Source: SIG480 sp045537045 (lineage in GTDB: Bacteria; Bacillota; Clostridia; Oscillospirales; JAAYXM01). From it: DNA of 64,000 nt. Positions 6,558 through 15,060 of the stretch are shown piece by piece; the stretch's first letter is position 1, and every line of letters begins with the position of its first letter. The notes under the pieces were generated by a model. That model was not told where the DNA came from. It was given only the letters and a program-made list of their open reading frames with translations, and did not search any database. The position numbers were made by a program, and so were the translations under genes. Location: NCBI GenBank assembly GCA_045537045.1, contig JAZSOS010000040.1, positions 29,685 to 93,684 on the forward strand. Direction: 5' to 3'.

Positions 6558-7736
6558 TTAATACCTAATCACCCACGACGCAATTTTTCGAAAAGCTCTG
6601 TACAACGGGTTTTCCAATTCTTTCCCAGCATCGCGAAGCTTTCCTCTTATGTCAATATTCTGCGGGCAATGTTGCTCGCATTTTCCGCAGCCGATGCAGT
6701 TAGACGCGGCTGTGGAATTTTTCCGCATTGCCGTACACATAAAATAGTCACGCATACCGGCAAACTTGCTGTCAGAATACACCCTGTTGTACGCAGCAAA
6801 CACGCCCGGTATATCCACACCCTTCGGGCACGGCACGCAATATCGGCATCCAGTACACGCAACTTTCATACCCGCGTTTATCGCGCCCACAACATTTGAG
6901 AGCATCTTCTCATCCGCATCCGTCAGCTCACCGATACGCGCTGAATCTGCCACGCGGCAGTTTTCCTCCAGCATTTCCATCGAATTCATTCCCGAGAGAA
7001 CCGTCGTAACCTCCGGCTGATTCCACAGCCAGCGGAAAGACCACTCGGCGGGTGTGTATTTCGGCGTATGCTCCCTAAAAATACGCATTGCCTCTTCCGG
7101 CAGACGGTTTACGAGCTTTCCGCCACGCAAAGGCTCCATAATCATAACCGGAAGTCCCTTCTTATTTGCGTGCAAAAGCCCTTTGCGTCCCGCCTGGGTA
7201 TTCTCATCCATATAATTATACTGAATCATACAGAAATCCCAGTCGTACACATCAACAAGAGAACAGAACATTTCGGAATTGCCATGGTACGAAAAACCTA
7301 TCTGACGAATTTTTCCGCTTGCCTTTTTATCTGCAATCCACTCTTTTATACCAAGCCCGCAAAGGCGCTCCCACGTAGCTGTGTCCGTAAGCATATGCAT
7401 AAGGTAATAATCTATATAATCCGTGCGAAGACGGAAAAGCTGTTCATTAAACAGACGGTCAAGATCCTCACGGGTTTTGATTAGATAATGCGGAAGCTTT
7501 GTTGCAATATTTATCTTTTTGCGGAGATTGTTTTTCTCAAAAATCTCTCCGACTAAAACTTCGTTTCCGGGGTAGATATACGCCGTATCAAAATAGTTCA
7601 CGCCCAGTTTATACGCTGACAAAATTTCGCGCTCTGCCTCGTCAAAATCAAACTTGCCCATTTTCTTTTTAAAGCGCATACACCCAAAAGCCAGAGCGGA
7701 TATGTCATTTCCGTATTTATCCTTGCGATATTGCAT
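6558..7736 (-). CDS. Aldo/keto reductase with C-terminal ferredoxin-like domain
   Basis: 392 residues. The first ~280 form an aldo/keto reductase barrel: GVNYFDTAYIYPGNEVLVGE (catalytic Asp/Tyr), ATKLPHYL (Lys), and DYYLMHML (His). Residues ~300-375 carry two cysteine clusters, CTGCRYCVPCP and CIGCGKCEQHCP, typical of two [4Fe-4S] clusters. These fused proteins (COG1453 type) are common in anaerobes; they may couple carbonyl reduction to ferredoxin, but substrates are mostly unknown. The ATG at 7736 follows AAGGAGGAG. It is monocistronic. Confidence 0.9.
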   Translation of the reverse strand: MQYRKDKYGNDISALAFGCMRFKKKMGKFDFDEAEREILSAYKLGVNYFDTAYIYPGNEVLVGEIFEKNNLRKKINIATKLPHYLIKTREDLDRLFNEQLFRLRTDYIDYYLMHMLTDTATWERLCGLGIKEWIADKKASGKIRQIGFSYHGNSEMFCSLVDVYDWDFCMIQYNYMDENTQAGRKGLLHANKKGLPVMIMEPLRGGKLVNRLPEEAMRIFREHTPKYTPAEWSFRWLWNQPEVTTVLSGMNSMEMLEENCRVADSARIGELTDADEKMLSNVVGAINAGMKVACTGCRYCVPCPKGVDIPGVFAAYNRVYSDSKFAGMRDYFMCTAMRKNSTAASNCIGCGKCEQHCPQNIDIRGKLRDAGKELENPLYRAFRKIASWVIRY

Positions 7737-7867
7737 TTTTTCTCCTCCTTATCAACGAATCCTGTAATTATTATAATTCAACTCTATACGTTTTTCAACG
7801 TTTTTCCGAACATGTCCGTCCTCAAATTTATTTCTGTAAAAAAATTTGGGAAATTTGAAAAAAAGAC

Positions 7868-7896
7868 TTGATTTTTTTCTCGCGATGTGTTATTAT
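7868..7896 (+). promoter_or_regulatory. Promoter of tRNA-Arg
   Basis: TTGATT (7868-7873), 17 nt, TATTAT (7891-7896), ending 23 nt before the tRNA. Confidence 0.75.
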
Positions 7897-7919
7897 AGTT
7901 AAGCTGTTTGGAAAGATAT

Positions 7920-7996
7920 GCGCTGCTAGCTCAGCTGGATAGAGCGTCTGGCTACGGACCAGAAGGTCGGGGATTCGAATTCTCCGCAGCGCGCCA
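7920..7996 (+). tRNA. tRNA-Arg(ACG)
   Basis: 77 nt with encoded CCA. The acceptor GCGCTGC pairs with GCAGCGC; the anticodon stem TCTGG/CCAGA encloses CTACGGA (ACG); the T loop is TTCGAAT. Confidence 0.95.
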
Positions 7997-8005
7997 CGGC
8001 ATTTA

Positions 8006-8050
8006 AAAGGGACTTGAGAGAAATCTCAAGTCCCTTTCTTTTTGTCTTTT
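8006..8050 (+). terminator. Terminator after tRNA-Arg, overlapping the nadA 3' end
   Basis: A 14-bp stem (8006-8019 with 8024-8037) around GAAA, followed by CTTTTTGTCTTTTTT. It also lies directly downstream of the nadA stop (8051) on the other strand and may serve both. Confidence 0.85.
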
Positions 8051-8962
8051 TTACCCGAGCATTCTGTCGATGCAAACTCTCGCGCGCCTCATCACGTCGT
8101 CGGAGAGGATGATTTCCTCACCGCCATCACCTCGTACGCAATCGTATACATCAATAAGCGTGGTAAGGCGCATATCCTTGCAGACGCAGTTTTTCGAGAG
8201 AGCATAAAACTTCTTGTCCGGATGCTCAAACTGCAAATGCTGGACAATGGAATTGTCAGTACCAATTATAAATTCACGCGCATCGCTTTCCCCTGCAAAC
8301 TTCATAATTCCCGTGGTGCTTCCCGCATAATCCGAGCGCTCGGTAACCTCTTTTTTACATTCGGGGTGTACTAAAAGCAGTGCCTCCGGATGTGCTTCTC
8401 TTGCTTTTTTCACGTCATCAGGCGTAATCTGCATATGTACGGGGCATCCACCGTCAATAAACTTAAAGTTCTTCTCGGGAAGCTGCTTTTCAAGCCACGA
8501 GCCGAGATTGCAGTCGGGAATGAACAGAATATCCTTTTGCGGCAGGTTTTTTACGACTTCAAGCGCCGAAGCGCTTGTGACACACACATCACATTCGCAT
8601 TTAAGCTCGGACGTGGTGTTTATGTACGCAACAACGGCATAGCCCGGATTCTCTGTACGGAGTTTTTTAAGCTCCTCTGCTGTCATCTGCTCTGCCATGG
8701 GGCATCCGGCTTGCGTATGCGATAAAATAACCTTTTTTTCCGGAGACAGAATTTTCGCAGTTTCCGCCATAAAGCGCACTCCGCACATAAGAATTGTTTT
8801 CTGCTCTGCCTTTGCTGCAAGCTTGCTCAGCGCAAAAGAGTCACCGACGAAATCCGCAACCTCAAGAACATCCTGTGTCTGATACGCATGGGCAAGGATG
8901 CAAACATCCCGCTCCTTTTTTAGCCTTATTATCTCGTTCTGAATATCCTTAGTTGTACGCAA
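8051..8962 (-). CDS. nadA: Quinolinate synthase NadA
   Basis: 303 residues from the TTG at 8962. NadA condenses iminoaspartate with dihydroxyacetone phosphate to quinolinate for NAD synthesis, using one [4Fe-4S] cluster. Seen motifs are ILAHAYQTQDVLEVADFVGDS, MCGVRFMAETAK, and the three cluster-cysteine regions (MCGVRF, ECDVCVTSAS or nearby GGCPVH, and KNCVCKDM). TTG is chosen because GGAGGG lies 6-7 nt upstream and a perfect promoter ends at 8985; a longer frame to 9067 would start upstream of the promoter. It stands alone here: nadB and nadC are not in the window. Confidence 0.93.
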   Translation of the reverse strand: MRTTKDIQNEIIRLKKERDVCILAHAYQTQDVLEVADFVGDSFALSKLAAKAEQKTILMCGVRFMAETAKILSPEKKVILSHTQAGCPMAEQMTAEELKKLRTENPGYAVVAYINTTSELKCECDVCVTSASALEVVKNLPQKDILFIPDCNLGSWLEKQLPEKNFKFIDGGCPVHMQITPDDVKKAREAHPEALLLVHPECKKEVTERSDYAGSTTGIMKFAGESDAREFIIGTDNSIVQHLQFEHPDKKFYALSKNCVCKDMRLTTLIDVYDCVRGDGGEEIILSDDVMRRARVCIDRMLG

Positions 8963-8984
8963 AATAATCCCTCCAAGCCTATTT

Positions 8985-9042
8985 ATTATAATCCGCTTTC
9001 GCCGCAATGTCAATAAAAGTTTACACATATGTTTACACATAT
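8985..9042 (-). promoter_or_regulatory. nadA promoter with tandem 12-bp repeats upstream
   Basis: TTGACA (9013-9008), 17 nt, TATAAT (8990-8985) on the minus strand is a perfect sigma-A promoter with a leader of only ~16 nt. Six bp upstream of the -35, two tandem copies of GTTTACACATAT (9019-9030 and 9031-9042, + strand) and the start of a third (GTTT) lie in the usual place for an activator or repressor site. A niacin-responsive regulator is possible, but I do not recognise the motif. Confidence 0.75.
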
Positions 9043-9091
9043 GTTTGCTTTTTCGAGTTTTAAACAATCTGTAACAATATGCTTATCCGGC

Positions 9092-9120
9092 TTGAAAGAG
9101 GGGAATAATTGTAGTAAAAT
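9092..9120 (+). promoter_or_regulatory. Promoter at the 5' edge of structured element A
   Basis: TTGAAA (9092-9097), 17 nt, TAAAAT (9115-9120). The predicted start near 9127 is about 5 nt before the element's terminal stem begins at 9132, so the element would be at the very 5' end of the transcript that reads into the zinc-ribbon gene. Confidence 0.7.
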
Positions 9121-9131
9121 GTAATCACAAC

Positions 9132-9410
9132 ATAAGCAGTTGCGTCAGTATCTGAACCCGCCTAAAACAAGTAAAATAGCCGTTTTTCTTCGTTGTCGGT
9201 CTTGAAATACGAAAGTATTCCTGCGACCTGCCGTCTCGAAAAACAACAATTTTTCATTGTTTTAGGTTCAAAAAATTTTCGGTGCTGCAGTTTTGCGTCA
9301 ATGCGAGGTAAAAACGCAGCTAATGCTGACGCATTTGCGAGTATTTTAACAAAGCAGTGGCGCAAAAATACGCACCCAAAACGGGTTCGGATACTGTCGC
9401 AACTGCTTAT
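9132..9410 (+). repeat. Structured inverted-repeat element A (~280 bp)
   Basis: Fills most of the 464-bp gap between nadA and the zinc-ribbon gene. The terminal arms 9132-9160 and 9382-9410 pair over 29 positions with one mismatch and one G-U. Inside are a perfect 10-bp stem (CCTAAAACAA 9161-9170 with 9257-9266), GTTTTTC/GAAAAAC (9182-9188/9238-9244) enclosing the hairpin AATAC-GAAA-GTATT, and TGCGTCA/TGACGCA (9294-9300/9327-9333). It ends 1 nt before the CCGGAGG ribosome site of the next gene. It is related to elements B and C in this window. It is either a structured leader RNA or a MITE-like repeat. Confidence 0.7.
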
Positions 9411-9426
9411 CCGGAGGATTGTTCTT

Positions 9427-9840
9427 ATGCGCGGTTTTTTTCAAAGATTTAACAACACTGTCCAGCGGTTTATGTACGGACGCTACGGCGTTGACGAGTT
9501 CGGCTCGTTTTTGCTCATAACCGGTATGGTTCTGGCTTTTCTTTCTTTGTTCCGCCTTTTTTTCTGGCTCAGCATTCCGGCGCTTGCTATACTTATCTGG
9601 TCATATGTACGTATATTTTCAAAGAACTTTGCAAAGCGGCAGAGCGAGCTTGCAAAATACTGGCGAATCCGCTCGCGCGTGCGCGATAAGCTGGCTTTCT
9701 GGAAAAGCAAAATGAAGGATAAAAACCACCGCTATTACCGTTGTAAGCTTTGCAGAACGGTTATGCGCGTACCCCGCGGCAAGGGCAAAATTGAGATAAC
9801 CTGCCCGAAATGCAGAAGCAGGATAATTAAAAAGACATAA
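9427..9840 (+). CDS. Small membrane protein with C-terminal zinc ribbon
   Basis: 137 residues from the ATG at 9427, with GGAGG 9 nt upstream; longer in-frame readings run through element A and have no ribosome site. Two adjacent membrane segments (about residues 28-46 and 48-66) are followed by a basic stretch and a zinc ribbon, CKLC (~108) and CPKC (~127), ending RSRIIKKT. Proteins of this build are widespread in Clostridia with unknown function; the ribbon would face the cytoplasm. Transcription probably starts at 9127, giving a ~300-nt structured leader. Confidence 0.75.
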   Translation: MRGFFQRFNNTVQRFMYGRYGVDEFGSFLLITGMVLAFLSLFRLFFWLSIPALAILIWSYVRIFSKNFAKRQSELAKYWRIRSRVRDKLAFWKSKMKDKNHRYYRCKLCRTVMRVPRGKGKIEITCPKCRSRIIKKT

Positions 9841-9845
9841 GATAT

Positions 9846-9893
9846 GGGACGTACCTGAATGTGTTTCTCACATTCCCGTACGTCCCTTTTTTG
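9846..9893. terminator. Bidirectional terminator
   Basis: GGGACGTAC pairs with GTACGTCCC, with an inner GAATGTG/CACATTC stem, then TTTTTTG. It separates the + strand zinc-ribbon gene from the end of the minus-strand ATPase operon (9901). Confidence 0.85.
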
Positions 9894-9900
9894 TGTTTTG

Positions 9901-10548
9901 TTACTTATTCTTCTGCAGTTGTTCTTTAATCATCATATCCTTGACCTTCATAAGGCGGGTGAGGTTTCCGCGCTCATTTTCGTCAAGCTTCATGGTTATC
10001 ATGCGTATCGTTTCTGCGAGCTGCGGTATCATAACATACTCAAGCGCATTTACGCGTCTGCGCGTTTTTTCAATCTCCTGCGCAAGAAGCTGGGCAGATT
10101 TTTCCACCTCGGCAAGGCGCAGAAGCTTCGGCAAAAGACGCGCAAGACCGTCCACCGCATCGTCAAGCTCACCGGATGTCATCGCATAGCCGTAAGGATA
10201 CACCGATTTACCGTCACTTTCCGAAAATGAAAATTCCGGAACGTCAACGCTCATTATGTTCTTATATGATATGTCAAGCTCTACTGACTTTGTCGGACAC
10301 ATAAGCGACTGCTCCATCATCTCAGGAGACATAACAGCTCCCGCAACGGCAAAGCCACGGTTTGCCACGGAGATTTCGCGCTCTACCTCAGCGCGAAGCT
10401 CTTTGTTCTCGCGGATGATGTCGAGAAAACGCTTCATCAACTCGTCGCGCTTGTCTTTTAAAAGCTTGTGACCTCGGCGCGCTGTAACAAGACGGTTTTT
10501 AAGCCGCTTTAGCTCCATACGCGTCGGGTTAACATTCATTGTTGCCAT
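9901..10548 (-). CDS. ntpD: V-type ATPase subunit D
   Basis: 215 residues, starting MATMNVNPTRMELKRLKNRL, the standard opening of the central-stalk subunit D of A/V-type ATPases. Long coiled-coil helices at both ends (RLKNRLVTARRGHKLLKDKRDELMK; and NALEYVMIPQLAETIRMI) form the rotor shaft inside the A3B3 head. It is the last gene of the operon, 12 nt after ntpB, with AAGGAG before the ATG. The operon ends at the terminator 9846-9893. Confidence 0.93.
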   Translation of the reverse strand: MATMNVNPTRMELKRLKNRLVTARRGHKLLKDKRDELMKRFLDIIRENKELRAEVEREISVANRGFAVAGAVMSPEMMEQSLMCPTKSVELDISYKNIMSVDVPEFSFSESDGKSVYPYGYAMTSGELDDAVDGLARLLPKLLRLAEVEKSAQLLAQEIEKTRRRVNALEYVMIPQLAETIRMITMKLDENERGNLTRLMKVKDMMIKEQLQKNK

Positions 10549-10560
10549 AGGAAAAACTCC

Positions 10561-11940
10561 TTAAGCCTTATTTTCCGGCAGATATTTTTCAATAAACTCA
10601 GGCTTTATACGCTTAAGCTCTGACTTCGGAAGGATAGAAAGAAGCTCCCAGCCGAGGTTCAATGTCTCCTCAATCGAACGGTTTTCGTCATAGCCTTGGC
10701 TTACATAACGAAGCTCAAACTGCTCGGAGAACTTTGCGTACAGCTTATCAATATCGGAAAGCGCCGCCTCACCGAGAATTGTCATAAGCTCCTTTGCCTC
10801 TTTTCCGCGTGCATATGCGGCAAAAAGCTGGTTCATCGTGCCTGCGTGATCCTCACGCGTTTTTCCATCACCGATTCCCTTATCCTTAAGACGGGAAAGT
10901 GACGGAAGAACATCAACCGGCGGAAGAACATTCTTTCGATAAAGCTCACGCGAGAGAATAATCTGCCCCTCAGTGATATATCCCGTAAGGTCAGGGATAG
11001 GATGCGTCTTATCATCCTCGGGCATTGAAAGAATCGGAATCATTGTTATTGAACCCTCGCTGTCGAGGTTTCTTCCTGCGCGCTCATACATCGTTGCAAG
11101 GTCAGTGTAGAGATAACCCGGATATCCGCGGCGTCCCGGAACTTCCTTACGCGCCGCCGAAACCTCACGGAGTGCCTCGGCGTAGTTTGTGATGTCAGTC
11201 ATAATGACAAGAACGTGCATATCTTTCTCGAATGCCAGATACTCCGCCGCTGTAAGTGCCATACGGGGAGTAGAGATACGCTCAATCGCGGGGTCGTTTG
11301 CAAGGTTTATAAAGAGCACGGTGCGGTCAATCGCGCCTGTACGCTTAAAGTCTGAAATAAAGAAGTCTGCTTCTTCAAATGTGATACCAATAGCGGCAAA
11401 CACAACGGCAAACTTTGCATCGGCACGCAAAACCTTCGCCTGACGCGCAATCTGTGCGGCAAGCTGTGCGTGCGGAAGACCGGAGCCGGAGAAAATAGGC
11501 AGCTTCTGTCCGCGGACAAGGGTGTTAAGCCCGTCGATTGTGGAAATACCGGTCTGGATAAACTCATCGGGGTAGTTGCGCGATGCAGGATTCATCGGTG
11601 TGCCATTTATATTGCGGCGCTCCTCCGGAAGAATTTCCGGACCTCCGTCACGCGGTCTGCCCATTCCGTCAAAAACACGACCGAGCATATCCTCTGAAAC
11701 GCCAAGCTCTATTCCGTGACCGAGAAAGCGCACGGAGCTTGCGGCAAGGTTTATTCCCGCACTGCTTTCAAAAAGCTGAACCAAAACATCCGAGCCGTTG
11801 ACCTCAAGAACCTTGCAACGGCGGCGCTCGCCGTTCGGAAGCTCGACCTCGCCAAGCTCGTCATATGCAACGCCCGTTACATCCTTTACAAGCATAAGGG
11901 GGCCTGTAACCTCTTGGATAGTACGATATTCCTTAAGCAT
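10561..11940 (-). CDS. ntpB: V-type ATPase subunit B
   Basis: 459 residues, the non-catalytic head subunit. It has the ATPase alpha/beta fold but no Walker A: the corresponding loop reads FSGSGLPHAQLAAQI. The SMPEDDKTHPIPDLTGYITEGQI segment is typical of subunit B. It alternates with subunit A in the hexameric head. Its ATG overlaps the subunit A stop by one base (TAATG), so translation is coupled. Confidence 0.95.
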   Translation of the reverse strand: MLKEYRTIQEVTGPLMLVKDVTGVAYDELGEVELPNGERRRCKVLEVNGSDVLVQLFESSAGINLAASSVRFLGHGIELGVSEDMLGRVFDGMGRPRDGGPEILPEERRNINGTPMNPASRNYPDEFIQTGISTIDGLNTLVRGQKLPIFSGSGLPHAQLAAQIARQAKVLRADAKFAVVFAAIGITFEEADFFISDFKRTGAIDRTVLFINLANDPAIERISTPRMALTAAEYLAFEKDMHVLVIMTDITNYAEALREVSAARKEVPGRRGYPGYLYTDLATMYERAGRNLDSEGSITMIPILSMPEDDKTHPIPDLTGYITEGQIILSRELYRKNVLPPVDVLPSLSRLKDKGIGDGKTREDHAGTMNQLFAAYARGKEAKELMTILGEAALSDIDKLYAKFSEQFELRYVSQGYDENRSIEETLNLGWELLSILPKSELKRIKPEFIEKYLPENKA

Positions 11941-13718
11941 TACTCTTCCTCCTTTGCCGAGATAAGGCTCTCTGCTTCATTTTCCATGAGAGCTTCTATT
12001 TCATCGTAAACCTTATTGTATGTGTCGTTCGGAGCATCCTTTGCACGTCCGAGCTTTTCACGTGCCTGCATTGTAAATACCTTGTTCGGGTCTGCCCCTG
12101 CAGAGATAGCCTTTTTACCGAGATCGTGGTACTTAAGGACGAGCTGCATAAGATGTGCCTGCTTTGCAAGCGGAGTGTAGCTGTCCGTATCGGAGAAGGC
12201 GTTCTGCTGGAGGAAGTCCTCACGGACAATCTGAGCAACCTCAAGTGTCAGACGGTCCTCTGCCGAAAGTGCATCAATACCGACAAGGCGGACGATTTCC
12301 TGAAGCTCTGCCTCAAGCTGCAAAAGACCCATTGCCCGGCTTCGATTTTTCATAAACTCACGCGATACGTTTTCATCAAACCACGCACCAAGGCGGTCAA
12401 GATAAAGTGAATATGAATTAAGCCAGTTAATCGCCGGGAAGTGGCGGCGGTATGCAAGGGAAGAATCAAGTCCCCAGAAAACCTTTACGATTCGCAGTGT
12501 TGCCTGCGAAACTGGCTCGGAAATGTCACCGCCCGGAGGGGATACCGCACCGATAGCGGTAAGTGAGCCGCGTCTTTCCTCTCCCGAAACGGCAACTATT
12601 CTGCCGGCACGCTCATAAAATTGTGCAAGACGGGATGAAAGGTATGCAGGATATCCTTCCTCACCCGGCATTTCTTCAAGACGGCCGGACATCTCACGCA
12701 GAGCCTCTGCCCAGCGGGAGGTGGAGTCTGCGATAACCGCAACGTCATAACCCATATCTCTGTAATATTCCGCAATCGTTATACCTGTATAGATAGACGC
12801 CTCACGCGCCGCAACAGGCATATCCGATGTGTTTGCAATAAGCACGGTGCGCTTCATAAGCGACTCGCCCGTCTTCGGGTCACGAAGCTCGGGGAATTCG
12901 CGCAGAACGTCTGTCATCTCGTTTCCTCGCTCACCGCAACCAATGTATACAACTATATCAACGTCAGACCACTTTGCAAGCTGATGCTGAACAACTGTCT
13001 TTCCGCTTCCGAATGGACCGGGAACTGCCGCGGCACCGCCCTTTGCAATCGGGAACATCGTATCAATAACGCGCTGACCTGTAATCATCGGAACATCCGG
13101 CGGCATTTTTTCCTTGTACGGTCGGCCGACACGAACCGGCCATTTCTGAAGCATCGAAACTTCCTTTATCTCGCCGCTGTCTGTCTTTATCTTACATACG
13201 GTGTCCTCAACCTTGAAAGAGCCGCTGTTTATCTCAACAATCTCGCCCGAAACGCCGTGCGGAACCATAATGCGATGCTCTACGATAACAGTCTCATTAA
13301 CTGTACCGATGATGTCACCTGCCGAGACAAACTCGCCTGCATTGCGGGTAGCGGTAAATTCCCAGACGCGTTCACGGTCGACGCTCGCAACGTCTATGCC
13401 GCGCTTTATGTTGCTTCCCGAAATCTCGCGGATTTTCTCAAGAGGACGCTGAATACCGTCATAGATATTCTCGATAAGTCCCGGTGCGAGTTCTACGGAA
13501 AGCGGCGCACCTGTCGTTACAACCTCGTCACCGTAGCCGATGCCTGCCGTTTCCTCATAAACCTGAATTGAAGCGCGGTCGCCGCGCATTTCGATAATTT
13601 CTCCGATAAGCTTATCCTGTCCGACGCGAACAACGTCAAACATATTCGCGTGAGAAAGCCCCTCCGCTACAATGAGCGGACCGGATACCTTTATAATCTT
13701 TCCGCTTGTCATGGTCAT
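11940..13718 (-). CDS. ntpA: V-type ATPase catalytic subunit A
   Basis: 592 residues from the ATG at 13718 (MTMTSGKIIKVSGPLIVAEG), chosen because AGGAAGGA lies 4-5 nt upstream; the frame extends to 13778 inside ntpF. The Walker A loop GPFGSGKTV (~residue 234) and the catalytic GERGNEM motif are present. The long non-homologous insert after ~residue 115 (PVRVGRPYKEK region) distinguishes A/V-type subunit A from F-type beta. It hydrolyses or makes ATP coupled to ion flow through the I/K membrane part. Confidence 0.96.
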   Translation of the reverse strand: MTMTSGKIIKVSGPLIVAEGLSHANMFDVVRVGQDKLIGEIIEMRGDRASIQVYEETAGIGYGDEVVTTGAPLSVELAPGLIENIYDGIQRPLEKIREISGSNIKRGIDVASVDRERVWEFTATRNAGEFVSAGDIIGTVNETVIVEHRIMVPHGVSGEIVEINSGSFKVEDTVCKIKTDSGEIKEVSMLQKWPVRVGRPYKEKMPPDVPMITGQRVIDTMFPIAKGGAAAVPGPFGSGKTVVQHQLAKWSDVDIVVYIGCGERGNEMTDVLREFPELRDPKTGESLMKRTVLIANTSDMPVAAREASIYTGITIAEYYRDMGYDVAVIADSTSRWAEALREMSGRLEEMPGEEGYPAYLSSRLAQFYERAGRIVAVSGEERRGSLTAIGAVSPPGGDISEPVSQATLRIVKVFWGLDSSLAYRRHFPAINWLNSYSLYLDRLGAWFDENVSREFMKNRSRAMGLLQLEAELQEIVRLVGIDALSAEDRLTLEVAQIVREDFLQQNAFSDTDSYTPLAKQAHLMQLVLKYHDLGKKAISAGADPNKVFTMQAREKLGRAKDAPNDTYNKVYDEIEALMENEAESLISAKEEE

Positions 13719-13728
13719 ATCTTCCTTC

Positions 13729-14049
13729 CTATGCCAGAATATCCGCGCCGACTGCGCGTTCAACAGCATCGTGCACATTCTTCATCCCGATACCGAGACT
13801 TCCGCCCTTCCCCGGAACGAGAATAACCGCAGGTAGGGGGCTGTCTTTATACTTTGCAATTTCCTCCGGTATCTTTTCTGCAAGCTGTTCTGTTATATAT
13901 ATTACCGCAAAGCCTTCCTTTGCAAAAGAGTGGAGATTTTTCTTTGCCTCATCCGCAGTTTCGCAAGCTTTCACGGTAAAACCGAGCGTGCGATAGCCGA
14001 GAACGCTTATCCCGTCGCCCAAAACTGCAAGCTTATATCCCATGGCCAT
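13729..14049 (-). CDS. ntpF: V-type ATPase subunit F
   Basis: 106 residues (MAMGYKLAVLGDGISVLGYR...). The LAVLGDGISVLGYRTLGF opening and VIYITEQLAEKIPEEI match subunit F, a Rossmann-like stalk subunit that binds subunit D. Its ATG overlaps the ntpC stop (TAATG); a second ATG at 14043 is possible. The gene ends 10 nt before ntpA. Confidence 0.9.
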   Translation of the reverse strand: MAMGYKLAVLGDGISVLGYRTLGFTVKACETADEAKKNLHSFAKEGFAVIYITEQLAEKIPEEIAKYKDSPLPAVILVPGKGGSLGIGMKNVHDAVERAVGADILA

Positions 14050-15023
14050 TACACCCTCAATCTTCTTTTTATTTCATCCGCAGAAAGCCCCTCTGCCTTT
14101 CCTGCCATAATGATTCTCACCGTCATTTCCTCAGCCTCGCGGGCTGCAATGTATGCAATAATCGGGCGCTCATCAAATGCAACATACCGAGCCGCCTTCA
14201 TATACTCAATTCCCGCAAGGTCAAGTGCGCGCTCAAACTCTAAAAGAGTGCCGCCATTGTTTGCCGCAATCTCTCCAAGCTCTGCCGCTGTGCGAAGCAG
14301 CGATGAAGCGCACGCGCCGGTAAAATCGTGCACAAGAAGTGCATCGGTACGTAGTTTCCCGCCCGGAACAAGCGCACGGCGCAGAATATCGTCATCACGC
14401 CCCTGCCTTGCTGCGCGCACTGCAGTGCGCAGGTTTGCAATATCCGCAAGAAGCGCAACATATCCGCGCAGAAACTCACTTCCCGAGCTTTGAGCTGTGT
14501 CAGCAAGCATTTCAAAATACGCGCGGTCAAGCGTGATATCCGCGAGGCATGCATCCCCTGTACGGGAAAGTATGTCCCGTGCTTCGCGGAGTGCTTCGCC
14601 CATCTTTTCGGGAAGCGCACTCACGTCTCCCGTTTGGTATGCGGAAACTATGTCCTCTTTGGAAACCGTTCCGGAATTGGAAAGGAGTCTCTCTGCATCG
14701 ATTCCCGAAAGAGATGCCTTTATAACAGTTTTTATGTTGTGAAAGTCATATTTAAGTGCAAAAACATCAAAAATGGCGCGATTTTCGCAGATTTCATCAA
14801 TAAGCTTCCCGGTCTTTTCACGCATCTGTACAATTGCATCACTGACCTCGGAAAAGCTTCCGCCCGCGATATCTCCGTATCCTGCGTCTGAAAGAATCTT
14901 TGCCGCCTCAGACGCGGTTTTTGCATCGCACATACGCGAAATATCGCGCTCCGTGAGAAGATTTTTCTCGTTCGCACGCACACGCATGGTCGCGTATAAA
15001 TAATCTGTATCTTTTATTTTCAT
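14049..15023 (-). CDS. ntpC: V-type ATPase subunit C
   Basis: 324 residues from the ATG at 15023 (MKIKDTDYLYATMRVRANEK), preceded by GGAGG; the frame extends upstream to 15119 across the end of ntpE but without a ribosome site. The RVRANEKNLLTERDISRMCDA and LKYDFHNIKTVIKASLSG segments are typical of subunit C (d-type), the funnel-shaped adapter between the rotor ring and the central stalk. It lies in the usual E-C-F order. Confidence 0.92.
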   Translation of the reverse strand: MKIKDTDYLYATMRVRANEKNLLTERDISRMCDAKTASEAAKILSDAGYGDIAGGSFSEVSDAIVQMREKTGKLIDEICENRAIFDVFALKYDFHNIKTVIKASLSGIDAERLLSNSGTVSKEDIVSAYQTGDVSALPEKMGEALREARDILSRTGDACLADITLDRAYFEMLADTAQSSGSEFLRGYVALLADIANLRTAVRAARQGRDDDILRRALVPGGKLRTDALLVHDFTGACASSLLRTAAELGEIAANNGGTLLEFERALDLAGIEYMKAARYVAFDERPIIAYIAAREAEEMTVRIIMAGKAEGLSADEIKRRLRV

Positions 15024-15060
15024 CGGAACCTCCGACTTCTGCATTATAACAGTATATAAT

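Noticed and set aside
8963..9067. Extended nadA N-terminus from an ATG at 9067
   Set aside because: It would begin upstream of a perfect promoter (8985-9013) and includes the operator repeats; TTG 8962 has the ribosome site.
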